A DNA stretch of 39,543 nucleotides from Victivallaceae bacterium (GCA_028691615.1 JAQUYX010000008.1:1-39543); one strand, 5' to 3'; counted from the first letter of the stretch, positions 1 through 9,967 are shown. Translations and numbers: made by a program. The notes: generated by a model not told the origin, from the letters alone.

Positions 1-2
1 AG

Positions 3-1013
3 AGCCGACTGGCACATACAATTTGCAGGTGCTCTTATCTACTTGATAGAAACCAGAACGTCCGGCTGGGCGAAATCCCCGCGCAGATGCTCCGGGAACT
101 TTCCGGCGGCGCGCTTGATTTTCCGGTCGCCGTAGAGGTCAATGGCAGGATTCTCGATCCCCGGTACGATCTGGTCGTGTCCATCGGGCAGGTCGTCCCC
201 CACGAGGTGGTCGGCATGGCCAATCACACCAAAAATATCTTCGTCGGCGCCGGCGGACCGGACATCATCGGCAAATCACATTTGCTCGGCGCCGTCTGCG
301 ATCTGGAAAAAATCCTCGGCCGGACCGACACCCCCGTGCGAAGGCTTTTCGATTGCGCGGCGGAACAATTCCTGCCGGACAACCGCATCTTTTATATGCT
401 CACGGTCGTGGCGAATACGCCGGATCTGCCGCTCAAAGGGTTCTTTTCCGGCTTCGGCCGCGCGTGTTTTGAACACGCCGCCGAACTTGCGCGGCAAACC
501 AACATCACGATGCTCGACCACCCCCTCCGCCACGTGGTGGCCTATCTTGATTCGCGCGAATTCAAAAGCACGTGGATCGGCAACAAAGCCATCTACCGAA
601 CCCGGCTGGCAATCGCGGACGGCGGAACGCTCACGATTCTCGCGCCCGGACTGCGTTCGGCCGGAGAGAATCCCGATTCCGATACGATCATCCGGCGGTA
701 CGGGTACTGCGGGGCGAAGCGCGCGCTGGAAGCGATTGCCACGGATCCACTGGCCGCGGACAATCTCGGGACGGTCGCCCATCTCATCCACGGCGCGGTC
801 AACGGGCGTTTTCAGATCGAATATTGTCCCGGGCCGGAGTTTTCGCGCGCCGAAGTCGAATCGCTCGGATACCGCTGGGGCGACCTCGACGCAACGCGGC
901 GGAGATTGCATGTGGAAAGCCTTCGCGACGGGATGAATCGGGTCGATGGCGAAGAAATTTTCTACATCAGCAATCCCGCGCTGGGCCTTTGGGCGCTGCG
1001 TGGACAGCTCTGA
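3..1013 (+). CDS. LarA-family (DUF2088) protein, 5' end outside window
   Basis: The reading frame is open from base 3, so the gene probably begins upstream. The first ATG inside the window is at 87, but coding-like sequence (LDRNQNVRLGEIPAQ) precedes it. The segment VVPHEVVGMANHTKNIFVGA followed by a GGPDIIGKSH-like stretch matches the nickel-pincer lactate racemase family (LarA, DUF2088), in which this region carries conserved His/Lys residues near the active site. The family interconverts enantiomers of lactate or other 2-hydroxy acids in the cytoplasm. The exact substrate cannot be read from the sequence; a sugar-acid substrate is possible given the neighbouring glycosidase operon. It converges on the alpha-mannosidase gene with only 6 bases between stop codons. 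No larB, larC or larE is visible, so nickel-pincer loading would depend on genes elsewhere. Confidence 0.75.
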   Translation, partial: SRLAHTICRCSYLLDRNQNVRLGEIPAQMLRELSGGALDFPVAVEVNGRILDPRYDLVVSIGQVVPHEVVGMANHTKNIFVGAGGPDIIGKSHLLGAVCDLEKILGRTDTPVRRLFDCAAEQFLPDNRIFYMLTVVANTPDLPLKGFFSGFGRACFEHAAELARQTNITMLDHPLRHVVAYLDSREFKSTWIGNKAIYRTRLAIADGGTLTILAPGLRSAGENPDSDTIIRRYGYCGAKRALEAIATDPLAADNLGTVAHLIHGAVNGRFQIEYCPGPEFSRAEVESLGYRWGDLDATRRRLHVESLRDGMNRVDGEEIFYISNPALGLWALRGQL

Positions 1014-1019
1014 ACAACA

Positions 1020-4000
1020 TTACTCGTCCGTGCGCACAAGCAGCGTCCGAATGGCAAACGGCGCAAGCTCCAGATCAAATGAGGTCGCGTGTTCCGCCAG
1101 AGGTTTCTCCTCCCACTCCAAGAGATCGCACTGTGCAATGCTCACCGGGGTGTGGAATTTCAGCTGCCCCTTCGAACAACGTCCCTTGAGTTCCACCAGA
1201 CGCAAGACATGCGCATCCTTCTTTTCGGCGCATTTGACCACCTCAAGGCCGACTCCCCCGTCCGTCTGGAATCCGGCAACCGCAGGAATTGTCGCCCCGG
1301 TTTCCAATTTGTCGAGCACCATCGGACGCCGGTTGAAACAGGCGCTTTGCGCGATGACTTCGGAGTCCTCCAAACTTTTCTCGTGGGGCAAAAATCCGTA
1401 GGCAAAATGCTGTTCCCCGTTGTCCGCGTGATAATCCGGGTAGCGGGCCGCGCGCAGCAAACTGAGCATGATCTCCGAATCTCTGACCGTGCACGCATAT
1501 TTGCAGTCGTTCAGCAAAGCCGCGCCGCCGTCGGAAGTCGAGACATCCACATAGCGGTGCACCGGCGTTTCGAATTTGGCAAAATCCCAACTGGTGTTCG
1601 TATGCGTCGGGCGCCGGACAAATCCATATTGAATGTCATAGGCGGCATCCCCGGCAAAGACCTCCAGCGGGAACCCGGTCTGAAGGAGTTTGCGCTCCTC
1701 GTTCCACAAGACGGTTGTTTCAAACCGAAGTTCCTTTTGGCCGCGTTCCAGAATGGCGGTCTGCCTGATTTCGGATTTGCCAATCATCAGGGAAAATTCA
1801 ATACGGTCGCGAATCGTTCCGCGGAACACCCGGCACGGAGCAATGCTCCGGGCATATTCAGGGGCAAAATCCCGCGTAAACACATCGACATCCCATGCTT
1901 CGTTGTACTCGTTGGCCGGCCGGTCCGGATAAAGCGCAAGGCGGTTTCCGCCTCCCCGGCCGCCGCGCAAAAGCTCCCGATCCAAAGTCTTGTCAAAGGC
2001 GCTTCGCAGCGATCCATCCTCTGCAAATTCATATCGAACCAGATCGTTTTCCAAGACCGGAGCGTCGTCGGAGAGTCGTTCGGACTCGACCGCCGCGCCG
2101 GAAATTCTGCGCAGCGTTGTGAAACTCAATGCGGGCAGATTCAGCTCTACCACCGTGCGCTTGCCAACTTCCCGCTGGCAGGGAAGAAGCGTGCCGTCGG
2201 AAGTGCTTACCATGCAATTGTCCCACGACTCGGGCATCTCCACGCAGCCGGCATAAGGGCAGGAAAGGCTGTTGACCACCACCGCGGCATCGTCCCGCGA
2301 CGGGAAAAGACGGGCCGCCGCGCGTTGCACCAGATCGCCGCACGCATCGAGGATTTCCCGGTGGGCCTTTTCCGTATCGCGATAGACCTCCTCGATGGAA
2401 GAACCCGGCAGAATGTCGTGAAACTGATGGGAGAGCAGTTTTTTCCAGCAATGGTCGAAGGCGCTTCGCGGATATTCCTGCAGCGGCAGAGCCGACGCCA
2501 GAAATTCCGCTGCGGCCAAAGTTTGTTCGCAGCGGCGGTTGCCCTGCTTGGTTTTGGCCTGCGAGGTCAGCGTCCCGCGATGCAGTTCGAAATATAGTTC
2601 GCCCCGCCAGACCGGAAGCTCCGCGGTGTGCTCTTTTGCCATGCGCGAGAGAAACGACTCCGCCTTGCCGAACTGCACACGCGGAACTCCTTCGAGCGAC
2701 CGCATGCGCAATCCGCGTTCGATATAATTCTCGGACGGGCCGCCGCCGCCGTCGCCGATTCCGAAAAGGGAAAGAAATTCCTGGACGACGCCGTGCTCGG
2801 AAAAATTATTTTCCCCCCGCGCGAGCTGTTCCGGGGAAAGATCCGCGTTGTAAGTGTCCTCCGGCGGGAAGTGCGTGAAAATCCGGCTGCCGTCAATACC
2901 TTCCCAGAGAAACATGTGATACGGAAATTTGTTGAATTGATTCCAGGAAAGTTTCTGCGTAAGAAAACTGTCGCAACGGGCAAGGCGGATGATTTGCGGC
3001 AGCGCAGCGGAATACCCGAAAACATCCGGGAGCCACAAACTTTTGACTTCCACGCCGAATTCGTCCATGAAAAAGTTTTTGCCATGCAGGAATTGCCGGA
3101 CCAGCGATTCCCCGGAGGTCAAATTGCAATCGGCTTCGACCCACATTCCCCCCTGCAGCTCCCAGCTGCCCTGACGGATTTTCTCCTTGATCTTCCGGTA
3201 CAATCCCGGATAATTCTGCTTGACGGACTGATAATTGTGCGGCTGCGACGCGCCAAAGACATATCCGGGATACCGTTCGATGTTATAGATCTGACTGGCA
3301 AACGTGCGCGCGCTTTTCCGAATGGCCTCGCGCATGCGCCAATACCATGCGATATCAATATGCGCATGCCCGACCGCCGTCACCTTCCCCGCGGACGCCA
3401 TCGCCGGAAGCGCCAGCACCGTGGCCAGCACGCGGCGGCACTCGCTCGCCGCCGAAGGCGAATCGTGAAACGCCACATCCGCCTCCTCCAGCGCCTGCAA
3501 AATGATTTTGCACCGGTAATCTCCGGGCGGAAGCGATTCCAAAAGGCTTATGACAATTGTCAGATCGTCGCGCAACGCGGCGATCTCTTCCTCGACCACG
3601 ACCAGACGGGCCTGCAAAATCCGGGCGTCAAACGTGCCTGTGGGAGCCTCCTTGAGCCCGGACGGAATCCCGATGGGCTTGACCAGCCCAGCAAGGCCGC
3701 CGGCAGTGCTTTCGATCCAGAAGTCAACCTCGTCGTCGTCGGGCGAAAGCATTGCAGGAGTCAGACGGCACAGCGTCTTGGTGTATCTGGCGTCGAAAAC
3801 CGAACCGTGGCAGAAGCCGTAAAACGGATCTCCGGCGCGGTCGAACAGAAGCGATTCCCCGGAAAGATCCAGATGAAGCGCGATGCTTTTGCCCTTCCAC
3901 TGGCGCGGCACTTTCCCGCTCAGATGGAACCATGCGTTTTCCCACGGCGCCCCCCAGACGTCCCCGATTTTCCCGGAACGGTAAGATTGTTCCAGACGTT

Positions 4001-4142
4001 TTTCAAAAGGAATCACCTTTTGGGAAGAATTCGCATATTCAATCTTCAAAGGCTCCGAAGCGGCGAAAACAGATCCTTCGGTCATGGAAAAAAGACGCTT
4101 GCTGCGCATCTTGCGGAAATCCGTGTATTTTTTGGAAAACAT
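1020..4142 (-). CDS. GH38 alpha-mannosidase
   Basis: A cytoplasmic-type glycoside hydrolase family 38 enzyme of 1040 residues that cleaves alpha-mannose residues from glycans. Family hallmarks are visible: the metal-binding GHAHIDIAWYW motif at about residues 258-268, WLPDVFGYSAALPQI with the expected nucleophile Asp at about 373, and SHQFHDILPG further on supplying another metal-ligand His. The C-terminal beta-sandwich ends in a typical PFAIRTLLVR tail. No signal peptide is seen. I chose ATG at 4142. A TTG at 4163 extends the frame by 7 codons but has no ribosome-binding site, whereas AAGGGA lies about 14 bases before the ATG. It is the last gene of the LacI-led operon, 66 bases after the esterase, with a terminator hairpin at 4190-4215 in between. 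It may therefore be transcribed by read-through or from a weak promoter of its own. Confidence 0.9.
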   Translation of the reverse strand: MFSKKYTDFRKMRSKRLFSMTEGSVFAASEPLKIEYANSSQKVIPFEKRLEQSYRSGKIGDVWGAPWENAWFHLSGKVPRQWKGKSIALHLDLSGESLLFDRAGDPFYGFCHGSVFDARYTKTLCRLTPAMLSPDDDEVDFWIESTAGGLAGLVKPIGIPSGLKEAPTGTFDARILQARLVVVEEEIAALRDDLTIVISLLESLPPGDYRCKIILQALEEADVAFHDSPSAASECRRVLATVLALPAMASAGKVTAVGHAHIDIAWYWRMREAIRKSARTFASQIYNIERYPGYVFGASQPHNYQSVKQNYPGLYRKIKEKIRQGSWELQGGMWVEADCNLTSGESLVRQFLHGKNFFMDEFGVEVKSLWLPDVFGYSAALPQIIRLARCDSFLTQKLSWNQFNKFPYHMFLWEGIDGSRIFTHFPPEDTYNADLSPEQLARGENNFSEHGVVQEFLSLFGIGDGGGGPSENYIERGLRMRSLEGVPRVQFGKAESFLSRMAKEHTAELPVWRGELYFELHRGTLTSQAKTKQGNRRCEQTLAAAEFLASALPLQEYPRSAFDHCWKKLLSHQFHDILPGSSIEEVYRDTEKAHREILDACGDLVQRAAARLFPSRDDAAVVVNSLSCPYAGCVEMPESWDNCMVSTSDGTLLPCQREVGKRTVVELNLPALSFTTLRRISGAAVESERLSDDAPVLENDLVRYEFAEDGSLRSAFDKTLDRELLRGGRGGGNRLALYPDRPANEYNEAWDVDVFTRDFAPEYARSIAPCRVFRGTIRDRIEFSLMIGKSEIRQTAILERGQKELRFETTVLWNEERKLLQTGFPLEVFAGDAAYDIQYGFVRRPTHTNTSWDFAKFETPVHRYVDVSTSDGGAALLNDCKYACTVRDSEIMLSLLRAARYPDYHADNGEQHFAYGFLPHEKSLEDSEVIAQSACFNRRPMVLDKLETGATIPAVAGFQTDGGVGLEVVKCAEKKDAHVLRLVELKGRCSKGQLKFHTPVSIAQCDLLEWEEKPLAEHATSFDLELAPFAIRTLLVRTDE

Positions 4143-4189
4143 AATCGGACACAATCCCTTCAATCAATTTAAAAAAACACCATACCCTC

Positions 4190-4215
4190 AAAAAAACCGC
4201 CGCTTTCATCAGCGG
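4190..4215 (-). terminator. Rho-independent terminator after the esterase gene
   Basis: On the minus strand a 5-bp stem CCGCT/AGCGG with a 6-base loop is followed by CGG and seven T residues. The TGA stop of the sialate O-acetylesterase lies inside the loop. It could attenuate transcription into the downstream alpha-mannosidase gene. Confidence 0.6.
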
Positions 4216-5651
4216 TTCCTTATTTTCTCTTCAAACGGCGCCGCCGGAACTCCGGCACTGTTCACCAGATTCGGATTCGCCAATTTGTGAAATCCGAAGC
4301 GAACGAGCCACGGAAACGGCACCTCGGGACACCGGAGGAGAACACCATCGTTGTCGATGGTTGCCGCGGCGTCAAAAAATTTTCCGTCCTGATTCCCGAT
4401 CCGCCAATCCGTCAGCGATTTGCCGTCGCGACTTTGCAGATGGTTCGCATTCTGAAATTCAACCCGGACAAAATGTCCCTCCCGAACCACGGCCTTCACC
4501 GTCGGAGCCAGCGCGGAAGAATCTCCGACCCCGTACGCATGATACAGCACCAATGTCGCAAGCCGTTCCGCCAGAGTGCGCTTTTTCCGCGGGTGAATAT
4601 CCGCCGGATCGCCGCAATCGGTCGTCACAATGAAACCGGCATGGGGATCATGCTCGGCAAAATACTGCTGCGCCTGCCGGAAACGCGCAATGCGCAAAGG
4701 ATCCTCCGTCCCATACTGCCACGGGGGAAGCTGTACCAGATAAATTCCCAACTGGCGGTTGCGAAAATACCGGCGCATGGTGTACGCAAGCGCTTGCAAT
4801 TTCTCCGCATATTCCATGCCCTCATTGTGGTTGTCCTCCCCCTGATACCACAGAACCCCCCGGATGCCGAACGGCGTCAAAGGGTGAAGCATCCCGTTGA
4901 ACAGCACGGCAGGAAGACGCTGCTTGTCCTTGCGCAGCTGATGATCCTCCTTCTGTTCCGTCATTGCCTGCAGCTGCTGTTCATATTGGCGGCGCACCCC
5001 TTGAGAAACGCCGGACTCCCGCAACGATTCCGGAGCCAGCAGCGATTCAATTTTGCATCCGCCCCATGAGAGATCGATCACCCCGATCGGAACATGCAAT
5101 GTTTTGCGCAGTTGGTTGCCGAACAGCCATCCGACAGCGGAAAATCGCCCCGCGCTTTCCGGCGAACTCATCTGCCAATTTCCCTCCAATCGACGCTCCG
5201 GCGTGCGGCTCCATGTCCGGTTGACCAGAAAAAGCCGGAAAGACGGATCGGCGGCATTCTTCAAGATCTGAGTGCAATCAATCGCAAATCGCAACGCGAA
5301 CTGCACATTGGACTGTCCGGCGCACAGCCAGACATCTCCGACGGCAACATTTTGAAAGCGCAGCGTTGCGCCGTCGCCGGACACGACCAGCTCCCGTCCG
5401 TCGGCGGAGGCTTTTTGGGGCGGCAGTTCCAGACAGAAGCGACCGCGAGCGTCCGCCCTGCCTTCGCACCGCGCTCCGGCAAATGAAACCGTGACCGCGC
5501 TCCCCGGCTGCGCCGATCCCCAAACCGGAACCGGACGATCCCGCTGGAGAATCATCGAGTCCGAAAAAATCCGGGGCATCTCCAGCGCTGCCGCCGTCGC
5601 AGCCGCCATCAGCCATAAGCCGATGGTGATTTCAGGGCGAAAATACTTCAT
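4209..5651 (-). CDS. Sialate O-acetylesterase (SASA family), exported
   Basis: A 480-residue serine esterase that removes O-acetyl groups from sialic acids or related acetylated sugars, unmasking glycans for glycosidases. A signal peptide is evident in the first 23 residues (hydrophobic core GLWLMAAATAAA), so it acts in the periplasm or outside the cell. VGDVWLCAGQSN places the nucleophile Ser at residue 114 in the family GQSN block. GVLWYQGEDN is the second conserved block, and DIHPRKKRTLAERLA carries the expected Asp-His pair of the triad. An N-terminal beta-sandwich (residues 25-100) precedes the SGNH domain, as in the family. AGAGG sits about 11 bases before the ATG. It starts 23 bases after the upstream glycosidase, so the two are almost certainly co-transcribed. 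Confidence 0.9.
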   Translation of the reverse strand: MKYFRPEITIGLWLMAAATAAALEMPRIFSDSMILQRDRPVPVWGSAQPGSAVTVSFAGARCEGRADARGRFCLELPPQKASADGRELVVSGDGATLRFQNVAVGDVWLCAGQSNVQFALRFAIDCTQILKNAADPSFRLFLVNRTWSRTPERRLEGNWQMSSPESAGRFSAVGWLFGNQLRKTLHVPIGVIDLSWGGCKIESLLAPESLRESGVSQGVRRQYEQQLQAMTEQKEDHQLRKDKQRLPAVLFNGMLHPLTPFGIRGVLWYQGEDNHNEGMEYAEKLQALAYTMRRYFRNRQLGIYLVQLPPWQYGTEDPLRIARFRQAQQYFAEHDPHAGFIVTTDCGDPADIHPRKKRTLAERLATLVLYHAYGVGDSSALAPTVKAVVREGHFVRVEFQNANHLQSRDGKSLTDWRIGNQDGKFFDAAATIDNDGVLLRCPEVPFPWLVRFGFHKLANPNLVNSAGVPAAPFEEKIRNR

Positions 5652-5674
5652 ATGAAAAGGAACCTCTTCTTATT

Positions 5675-8600
5675 CTAGCGGCTCGAATCCGCTTGATTTC
5701 TCACCAGTTCGTATGCGAACACAACTTGCTTCGGCACGCGGAACGTGTCGGCATCCCACACAATCGCCCCGTCGGACGCACGCTTGAACGCAATCGGAGC
5801 AATCCGGTTGCCGTGGAGATCCAACGCGTAAATCGTCCCGTCGAACTTGCCGGCCAAGCGCAGACGGATGGTCGCAATTCCCTTCTTCGCCAACAGTTTT
5901 CCTGAGCTGTAATGAAGCACTTTACGCATATCGGCGGAATCGAATTTCATCCCCTCGAGCTGCACGTCGGTCAGATGCAGCAGCAAAATCCGGTTGCTTT
6001 CCACCAGCGGCCGGTTCTCAAGCGAGATCGCCGAAACGGTCGAAAACGTATCCTTGGCCGCAGCCTCCAACACCCCTGTCCGCCGACTCCGCCCGGCGGG
6101 AAGAACCATCGCTTCGCAGCGCGCGGTGCTTACCGTAAAGGTATGCTCGGAAAAATCCGCCGCAAGCTCCCCGGAGCAGCTGACCGCCTTGCGCGTATTG
6201 TTCGCGCGGGAAAGCGCCACTCCCGCTTTGCAGAGTTCCTCCGCGAGATGCGGAACCGCAATCGCCCCGGGAATCGTTCGAATTGCTCCGATCCTTCCGG
6301 GAAGTTGTCCGGTCAGATCCAGAACCGCCCGGGTTCCCTCGGGCAGCTTTTGCCCATCCAGCCGGCCATCCCGATCCGCCAAAACCGAACCGACCCGGCC
6401 ATACAGCATCAAGGCATGTGCCGCTTCCGGGTAGGACGGACAATACTTCGCGGCGGCATTGCGGGAAACCGCGACGACAAACTTCTCCTCCGCCACCTTC
6501 ACGTCCCTGCGCAGAAACATCACCAGCCCGATCCGTTCGGACAAAAGCCGGATCGCATCGTTGACCGTGTCGAACGGCTCCAGATTCGCCGAAACAAACG
6601 CGGCGTTCCGGCTGCCGGCATAGTCAAACCGGAAGATTCCGTCCCAATCCTGCATGGCGGCGTAGGCGCCGAAAATCACCGCGCCCTCGCTGCGGAACCG
6701 GTTCGGATAGCAGAAATCAAATTCCGTACACCAGAAGGGTTTGCCATAGATCCGGGTCGGGGCGATCAGCCGCGGACTTTGGATGCCCGACTGAAGCACG
6801 CTGACATTGAAAAATTTGCATTGCATATGTTTGGGGCCCCACGCGACGGGATGGTCCCAATAGATATGATTGTCGACATAATCATATTTTTCACGCGCGG
6901 CGCTGTCGTTGGGGGAATTCATGAAATTCTGATCGGTGAGCGGGTTGCGCACTCCGATTCCGCGCAGGAAAGCGACCATATCGTTGTAGTAATTGTGGTA
7001 AACCTCCAGACAGAATTGCCGATACAGTTCATCGCGGTTGGCGGAGGTCGCGACCAGTTGTCTGGAAGCAAGAAACTGTTCGAACGCCGCGTCGTATCGC
7101 TTGACGATCCCGGCTTTGGAGGCGCGGCATTTTTCAAGGATGCTGAAGATCGTATTCTCGTTGAGAATGCTGATGCCGAGAAAAACCGGGTCCTCCGCCC
7201 AAGTCAGATTGGTGTAGGGATTTTTGTGGGTGAACACTTCGCGGACGAATTTTTTCAGACGCTCGCGCACCTCGGGAAGCAGCATGGCCGCCAGTTTATA
7301 AGCATACCCCTCCTCGAGATCGGGACAATCCTGATATTCGCCCGGAACATATCTGCGTGCCGTGAAAAGATCCGTCGTTAGATAAATCCCGCGCTTCTTG
7401 AATGCGGCGATCAAATAGTCCAGCTCCTCCATGCGTTTTGGATCGATGGTGATCGAGTCGCGCGCCCCGCGAACGACCAGATCCCGGTCGAAATGGTGCA
7501 GTCGAACCGCGTTGTACCCAATCCTGCTGATCCGGTCGGCCAGTTCATCCGCCTCCTTGTGCGGCAGATAAAGCCCCCAGAAACAAAGATTGGTTCCATA
7601 AAAACGAAGCGGTTTGCCTTGTTTTTCAAAAACCATGTGCCCGTCCCGAACCGTCACCGGGCCGTATTTTCCCGCAGGGGCATCGAGGAGAAAGGAGAAG
7701 TCGAGCGCAGAGTTTTTTGCAATCGAGCGCACCGTCTCAAAACGGCGCCAGGAGGCATTGCTTTTCGTGACATAGACCCGCGTTTTCGGGAAATAAACCG
7801 GATCGTCGCCGATGGACACCGCGACAATTCCCCAGACGGAACTTCCGAGAGAAAGAAACTCTATTTTTTTCACCGGCTTTTCCGGAATCTGAAAAACCGA
7901 CCCGTAGAGCCCCGCGAATCCATTGTCCGCGCTTGCTCCATGCCATGCGACCATTCCGTTGGACAACAGTGCCGGATTCCACCAGTCTCCGACATCGCGC
8001 CCCTCTTTCACCGTCAAACTTGTCGTGCTTTGGTCGGCAAAAGTCACCGTGATCGTGCCGATCTGTGCTCCGGCCCGAGGCCAGGCGGCCGCATGCAGAA
8101 GGGCCAGTGTCCGCCCGGATTTTTCCCCGCCGTCGATCTCGGCGCGGGACGGCAGTTGCCGCCGTTGCGCGCCGCCGAGGACGATGCAGGATTTTCCCCG
8201 GTTCTTCTCCGGGTCGAGGACGGTGAAGCTCAACGGCCCGGCACGCATGGCGCCGACGGAAATGCTCCTCAGATCATTAGTCGGCCCCTGATCGGTCCAG
8301 CCGCCCTTGCCGTCACCGGAGATCCGGTCGACAAACCCCATGTTGGCGGCGGCGGCAAGATTCAGACTGCGCATCCGGCAGGGTTGATAACGGACTTTCA
8401 AGCGCAGTTCGCTCTGCTTCAAATTCCCGCGATCGGGCGTAAAACCAAACCGGACGGCGCAGTTGTCCTGCTGAAAGGTGCGATTGTCATAGATTTTGAC
8501 ACCGGAAGCGTTGCTCTCAATGGAAAGAAGGCCCTCTTTCAAAGGAATTTCCACGCGGGACCCTTGAGGGAATTTATGCAGCTGCGCATCTTTTCCAGCG

Positions 8601-9037
8601 GTCTCCGGGAGAAAATAATTCCTGCCGTTGACAATGACGGGTTTGCCGAAGAAATCCGCCAGCGGAATCGCCAGTTCCGCCACCAGCCAATCGGTGGCAA
8701 TGGGCTGATTGCCCGCCTTGATCCGATAGGCAATGTCCCAAAGATTTTCAGATGGCCGCCGAATGGTTTCGGTAAACAGCGCAGTGGTGCCGTCGCGAAG
8801 AACCCATGATCCGTCCAAAACGGTTTTTGTCCCCTGCCTTTGTTGTTTGAGCGCGGCGGAACGTTGGTCGCAGGCCTTCCAGTTGGGATTGCTGTGCATC
8901 ACTTTGAGGACCGCCTGCCCTGCAAAACGGAAGATTCCGTCTTTTTCAAGCGTCACATCTTCCGCGTCAAGCAGGAAAGGAGTCCAAGGTTGCAGGAGAA
9001 CCGTTGCGAGGGCGGCAAGTCGAATCAGATTTGTCAT
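5675..9037 (-). CDS. Large secreted clan GH-A (GH5-like) glycoside hydrolase
   Basis: A 1120-residue protein with an N-terminal signal-like segment (about residues 1-25) and long beta-rich regions to about residue 465. A TIM-barrel catalytic domain then begins with KPLRFYGTNLCFWGLYL (476-492). Barrel features include IGYNAVRLHHFD (507-517), ISILNEN with a candidate acid/base Glu at 627, and KPFWCTEFDFCYPN with a candidate nucleophile Glu about 160 residues later. The Asn-Glu pair after beta-4 and a Glu at beta-7 are the clan GH-A pattern. A C-terminal beta domain follows. It resembles large cellulase-annotated proteins of Lentisphaerota and Planctomycetota, but the substrate cannot be deduced and the exact GH family is uncertain. 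It lies between the pseudopilin gene and the esterase, so it presumably attacks an external glycan. Confidence 0.75.
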   Translation of the reverse strand: MTNLIRLAALATVLLQPWTPFLLDAEDVTLEKDGIFRFAGQAVLKVMHSNPNWKACDQRSAALKQQRQGTKTVLDGSWVLRDGTTALFTETIRRPSENLWDIAYRIKAGNQPIATDWLVAELAIPLADFFGKPVIVNGRNYFLPETAGKDAQLHKFPQGSRVEIPLKEGLLSIESNASGVKIYDNRTFQQDNCAVRFGFTPDRGNLKQSELRLKVRYQPCRMRSLNLAAAANMGFVDRISGDGKGGWTDQGPTNDLRSISVGAMRAGPLSFTVLDPEKNRGKSCIVLGGAQRRQLPSRAEIDGGEKSGRTLALLHAAAWPRAGAQIGTITVTFADQSTTSLTVKEGRDVGDWWNPALLSNGMVAWHGASADNGFAGLYGSVFQIPEKPVKKIEFLSLGSSVWGIVAVSIGDDPVYFPKTRVYVTKSNASWRRFETVRSIAKNSALDFSFLLDAPAGKYGPVTVRDGHMVFEKQGKPLRFYGTNLCFWGLYLPHKEADELADRISRIGYNAVRLHHFDRDLVVRGARDSITIDPKRMEELDYLIAAFKKRGIYLTTDLFTARRYVPGEYQDCPDLEEGYAYKLAAMLLPEVRERLKKFVREVFTHKNPYTNLTWAEDPVFLGISILNENTIFSILEKCRASKAGIVKRYDAAFEQFLASRQLVATSANRDELYRQFCLEVYHNYYNDMVAFLRGIGVRNPLTDQNFMNSPNDSAAREKYDYVDNHIYWDHPVAWGPKHMQCKFFNVSVLQSGIQSPRLIAPTRIYGKPFWCTEFDFCYPNRFRSEGAVIFGAYAAMQDWDGIFRFDYAGSRNAAFVSANLEPFDTVNDAIRLLSERIGLVMFLRRDVKVAEEKFVVAVSRNAAAKYCPSYPEAAHALMLYGRVGSVLADRDGRLDGQKLPEGTRAVLDLTGQLPGRIGAIRTIPGAIAVPHLAEELCKAGVALSRANNTRKAVSCSGELAADFSEHTFTVSTARCEAMVLPAGRSRRTGVLEAAAKDTFSTVSAISLENRPLVESNRILLLHLTDVQLEGMKFDSADMRKVLHYSSGKLLAKKGIATIRLRLAGKFDGTIYALDLHGNRIAPIAFKRASDGAIVWDADTFRVPKQVVFAYELVRNQADSSR

Positions 9038-9166
9038 TATTTATTCCAAAGAAAAGCCGGAAGGTATTTTTCAAACAGAGAGCATATTCCGCCCGGGACG
9101 GCGGCAGGCATCGACCTGCCCCCCGCGGTCCGGCGGAAACGATCGCGCAATCGGATCTGCGGAAAA

Positions 9167-9901
9167 TCAGTTGCCGCGTTTCACATAGTCATGCGGATAT
9201 TGCCAGACCGTGTCGCTGACCTTTTCCGACTTCATGTCCCCTTCACTGATGGCGCTGACCCGGCCGTCCGGGAATGCGGCGTTGGCCCGCTCGGAGTGCC
9301 GCAGCACAACGGCTTTGGTGGAATCCGAGGGGGAGGCGGCATGTTCCGCAGGCTGGGTGGTTTTGTAATCGGGAATCACATAGCCATTTCCCGGCGCTTT
9401 GACGGAGCCGCAGTCGACGGCGAGAATTTCTTTGGAGGAGGTTCGCGTGAGAATCCGGCAGTGGCATGCGGTCGCACCGGAGCCATAGAGCGGCGGAGTG
9501 ATATTTTTCCCCTGTCCGCCGGGAACTCCGTAGCATCCGGCTTCATAGTCGCCCGCGTTGGGAGTCATCGGGCAGTCGGCAATGTTTTTCATGCCGTCGA
9601 TGCAAGTGTAAGCCGGAAGATATTTGAGAACGCCCAATTTGAGCGACCAGAAAACGGCCACGTTTCCGGTGCGTCCCGGAGGCGCGGTCATGGTCTCGTT
9701 GTACCGGGGCGAGGGCAGCAGATTATTGTAATCCTCGGCATAAAGGAGCATGGCCAGCGCGACTTGTTTGAGATTGTTGGCGCATCCGACGCTGCGCGCC
9801 TTGCCGCGCGCCTGATTCAATGCCGGCAGGAGCATCCCTGCAAGGATGGCGATGATGGCAATCACAACCAGAAGTTCAATCAGTGTAAATCTTCTCTTCA
9901 T
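9167..9901 (-). CDS. Pseudopilin-like protein (type II secretion GspG/DUF1559-like)
   Basis: A 244-residue protein starting [20 protein letters not shown], the prepilin N-terminal methylation motif with Glu at +5 of the mature form, followed by one transmembrane helix. The -1 residue is Arg rather than the usual Gly. The body has the Lentisphaerota/Planctomycetota layout: NNLKQ after the helix, several Cys residues, and a C-terminal [18 protein letters not shown] segment matching the H-x9-DG motif of this large family. It lies 66 bases after lacI and 129 bases before the glycosidase gene. It was probably expressed with them and may display or bind glycan at the surface. It is not likely to be a core pilus gene, because no pilus assembly genes are nearby. 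Confidence 0.85.
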   Translation of the reverse strand: MKRRFTLIELLVVIAIIAILAGMLLPALNQARGKARSVGCANNLKQVALAMLLYAEDYNNLLPSPRYNETMTAPPGRTGNVAVFWSLKLGVLKYLPAYTCIDGMKNIADCPMTPNAGDYEAGCYGVPGGQGKNITPPLYGSGATACHCRILTRTSSKEILAVDCGSVKAPGNGYVIPDYKTTQPAEHAASPSDSTKAVVLRHSERANAAFPDGRVSAISEGDMKSEKVSDTVWQYPHDYVKRGN

Positions 9902-9967
9902 TCGAATTCTCCTTTGCGTAATTCATCGCCGCCATTCGGCGATCTGTTTTCGGTTGAAAAAAAAACT

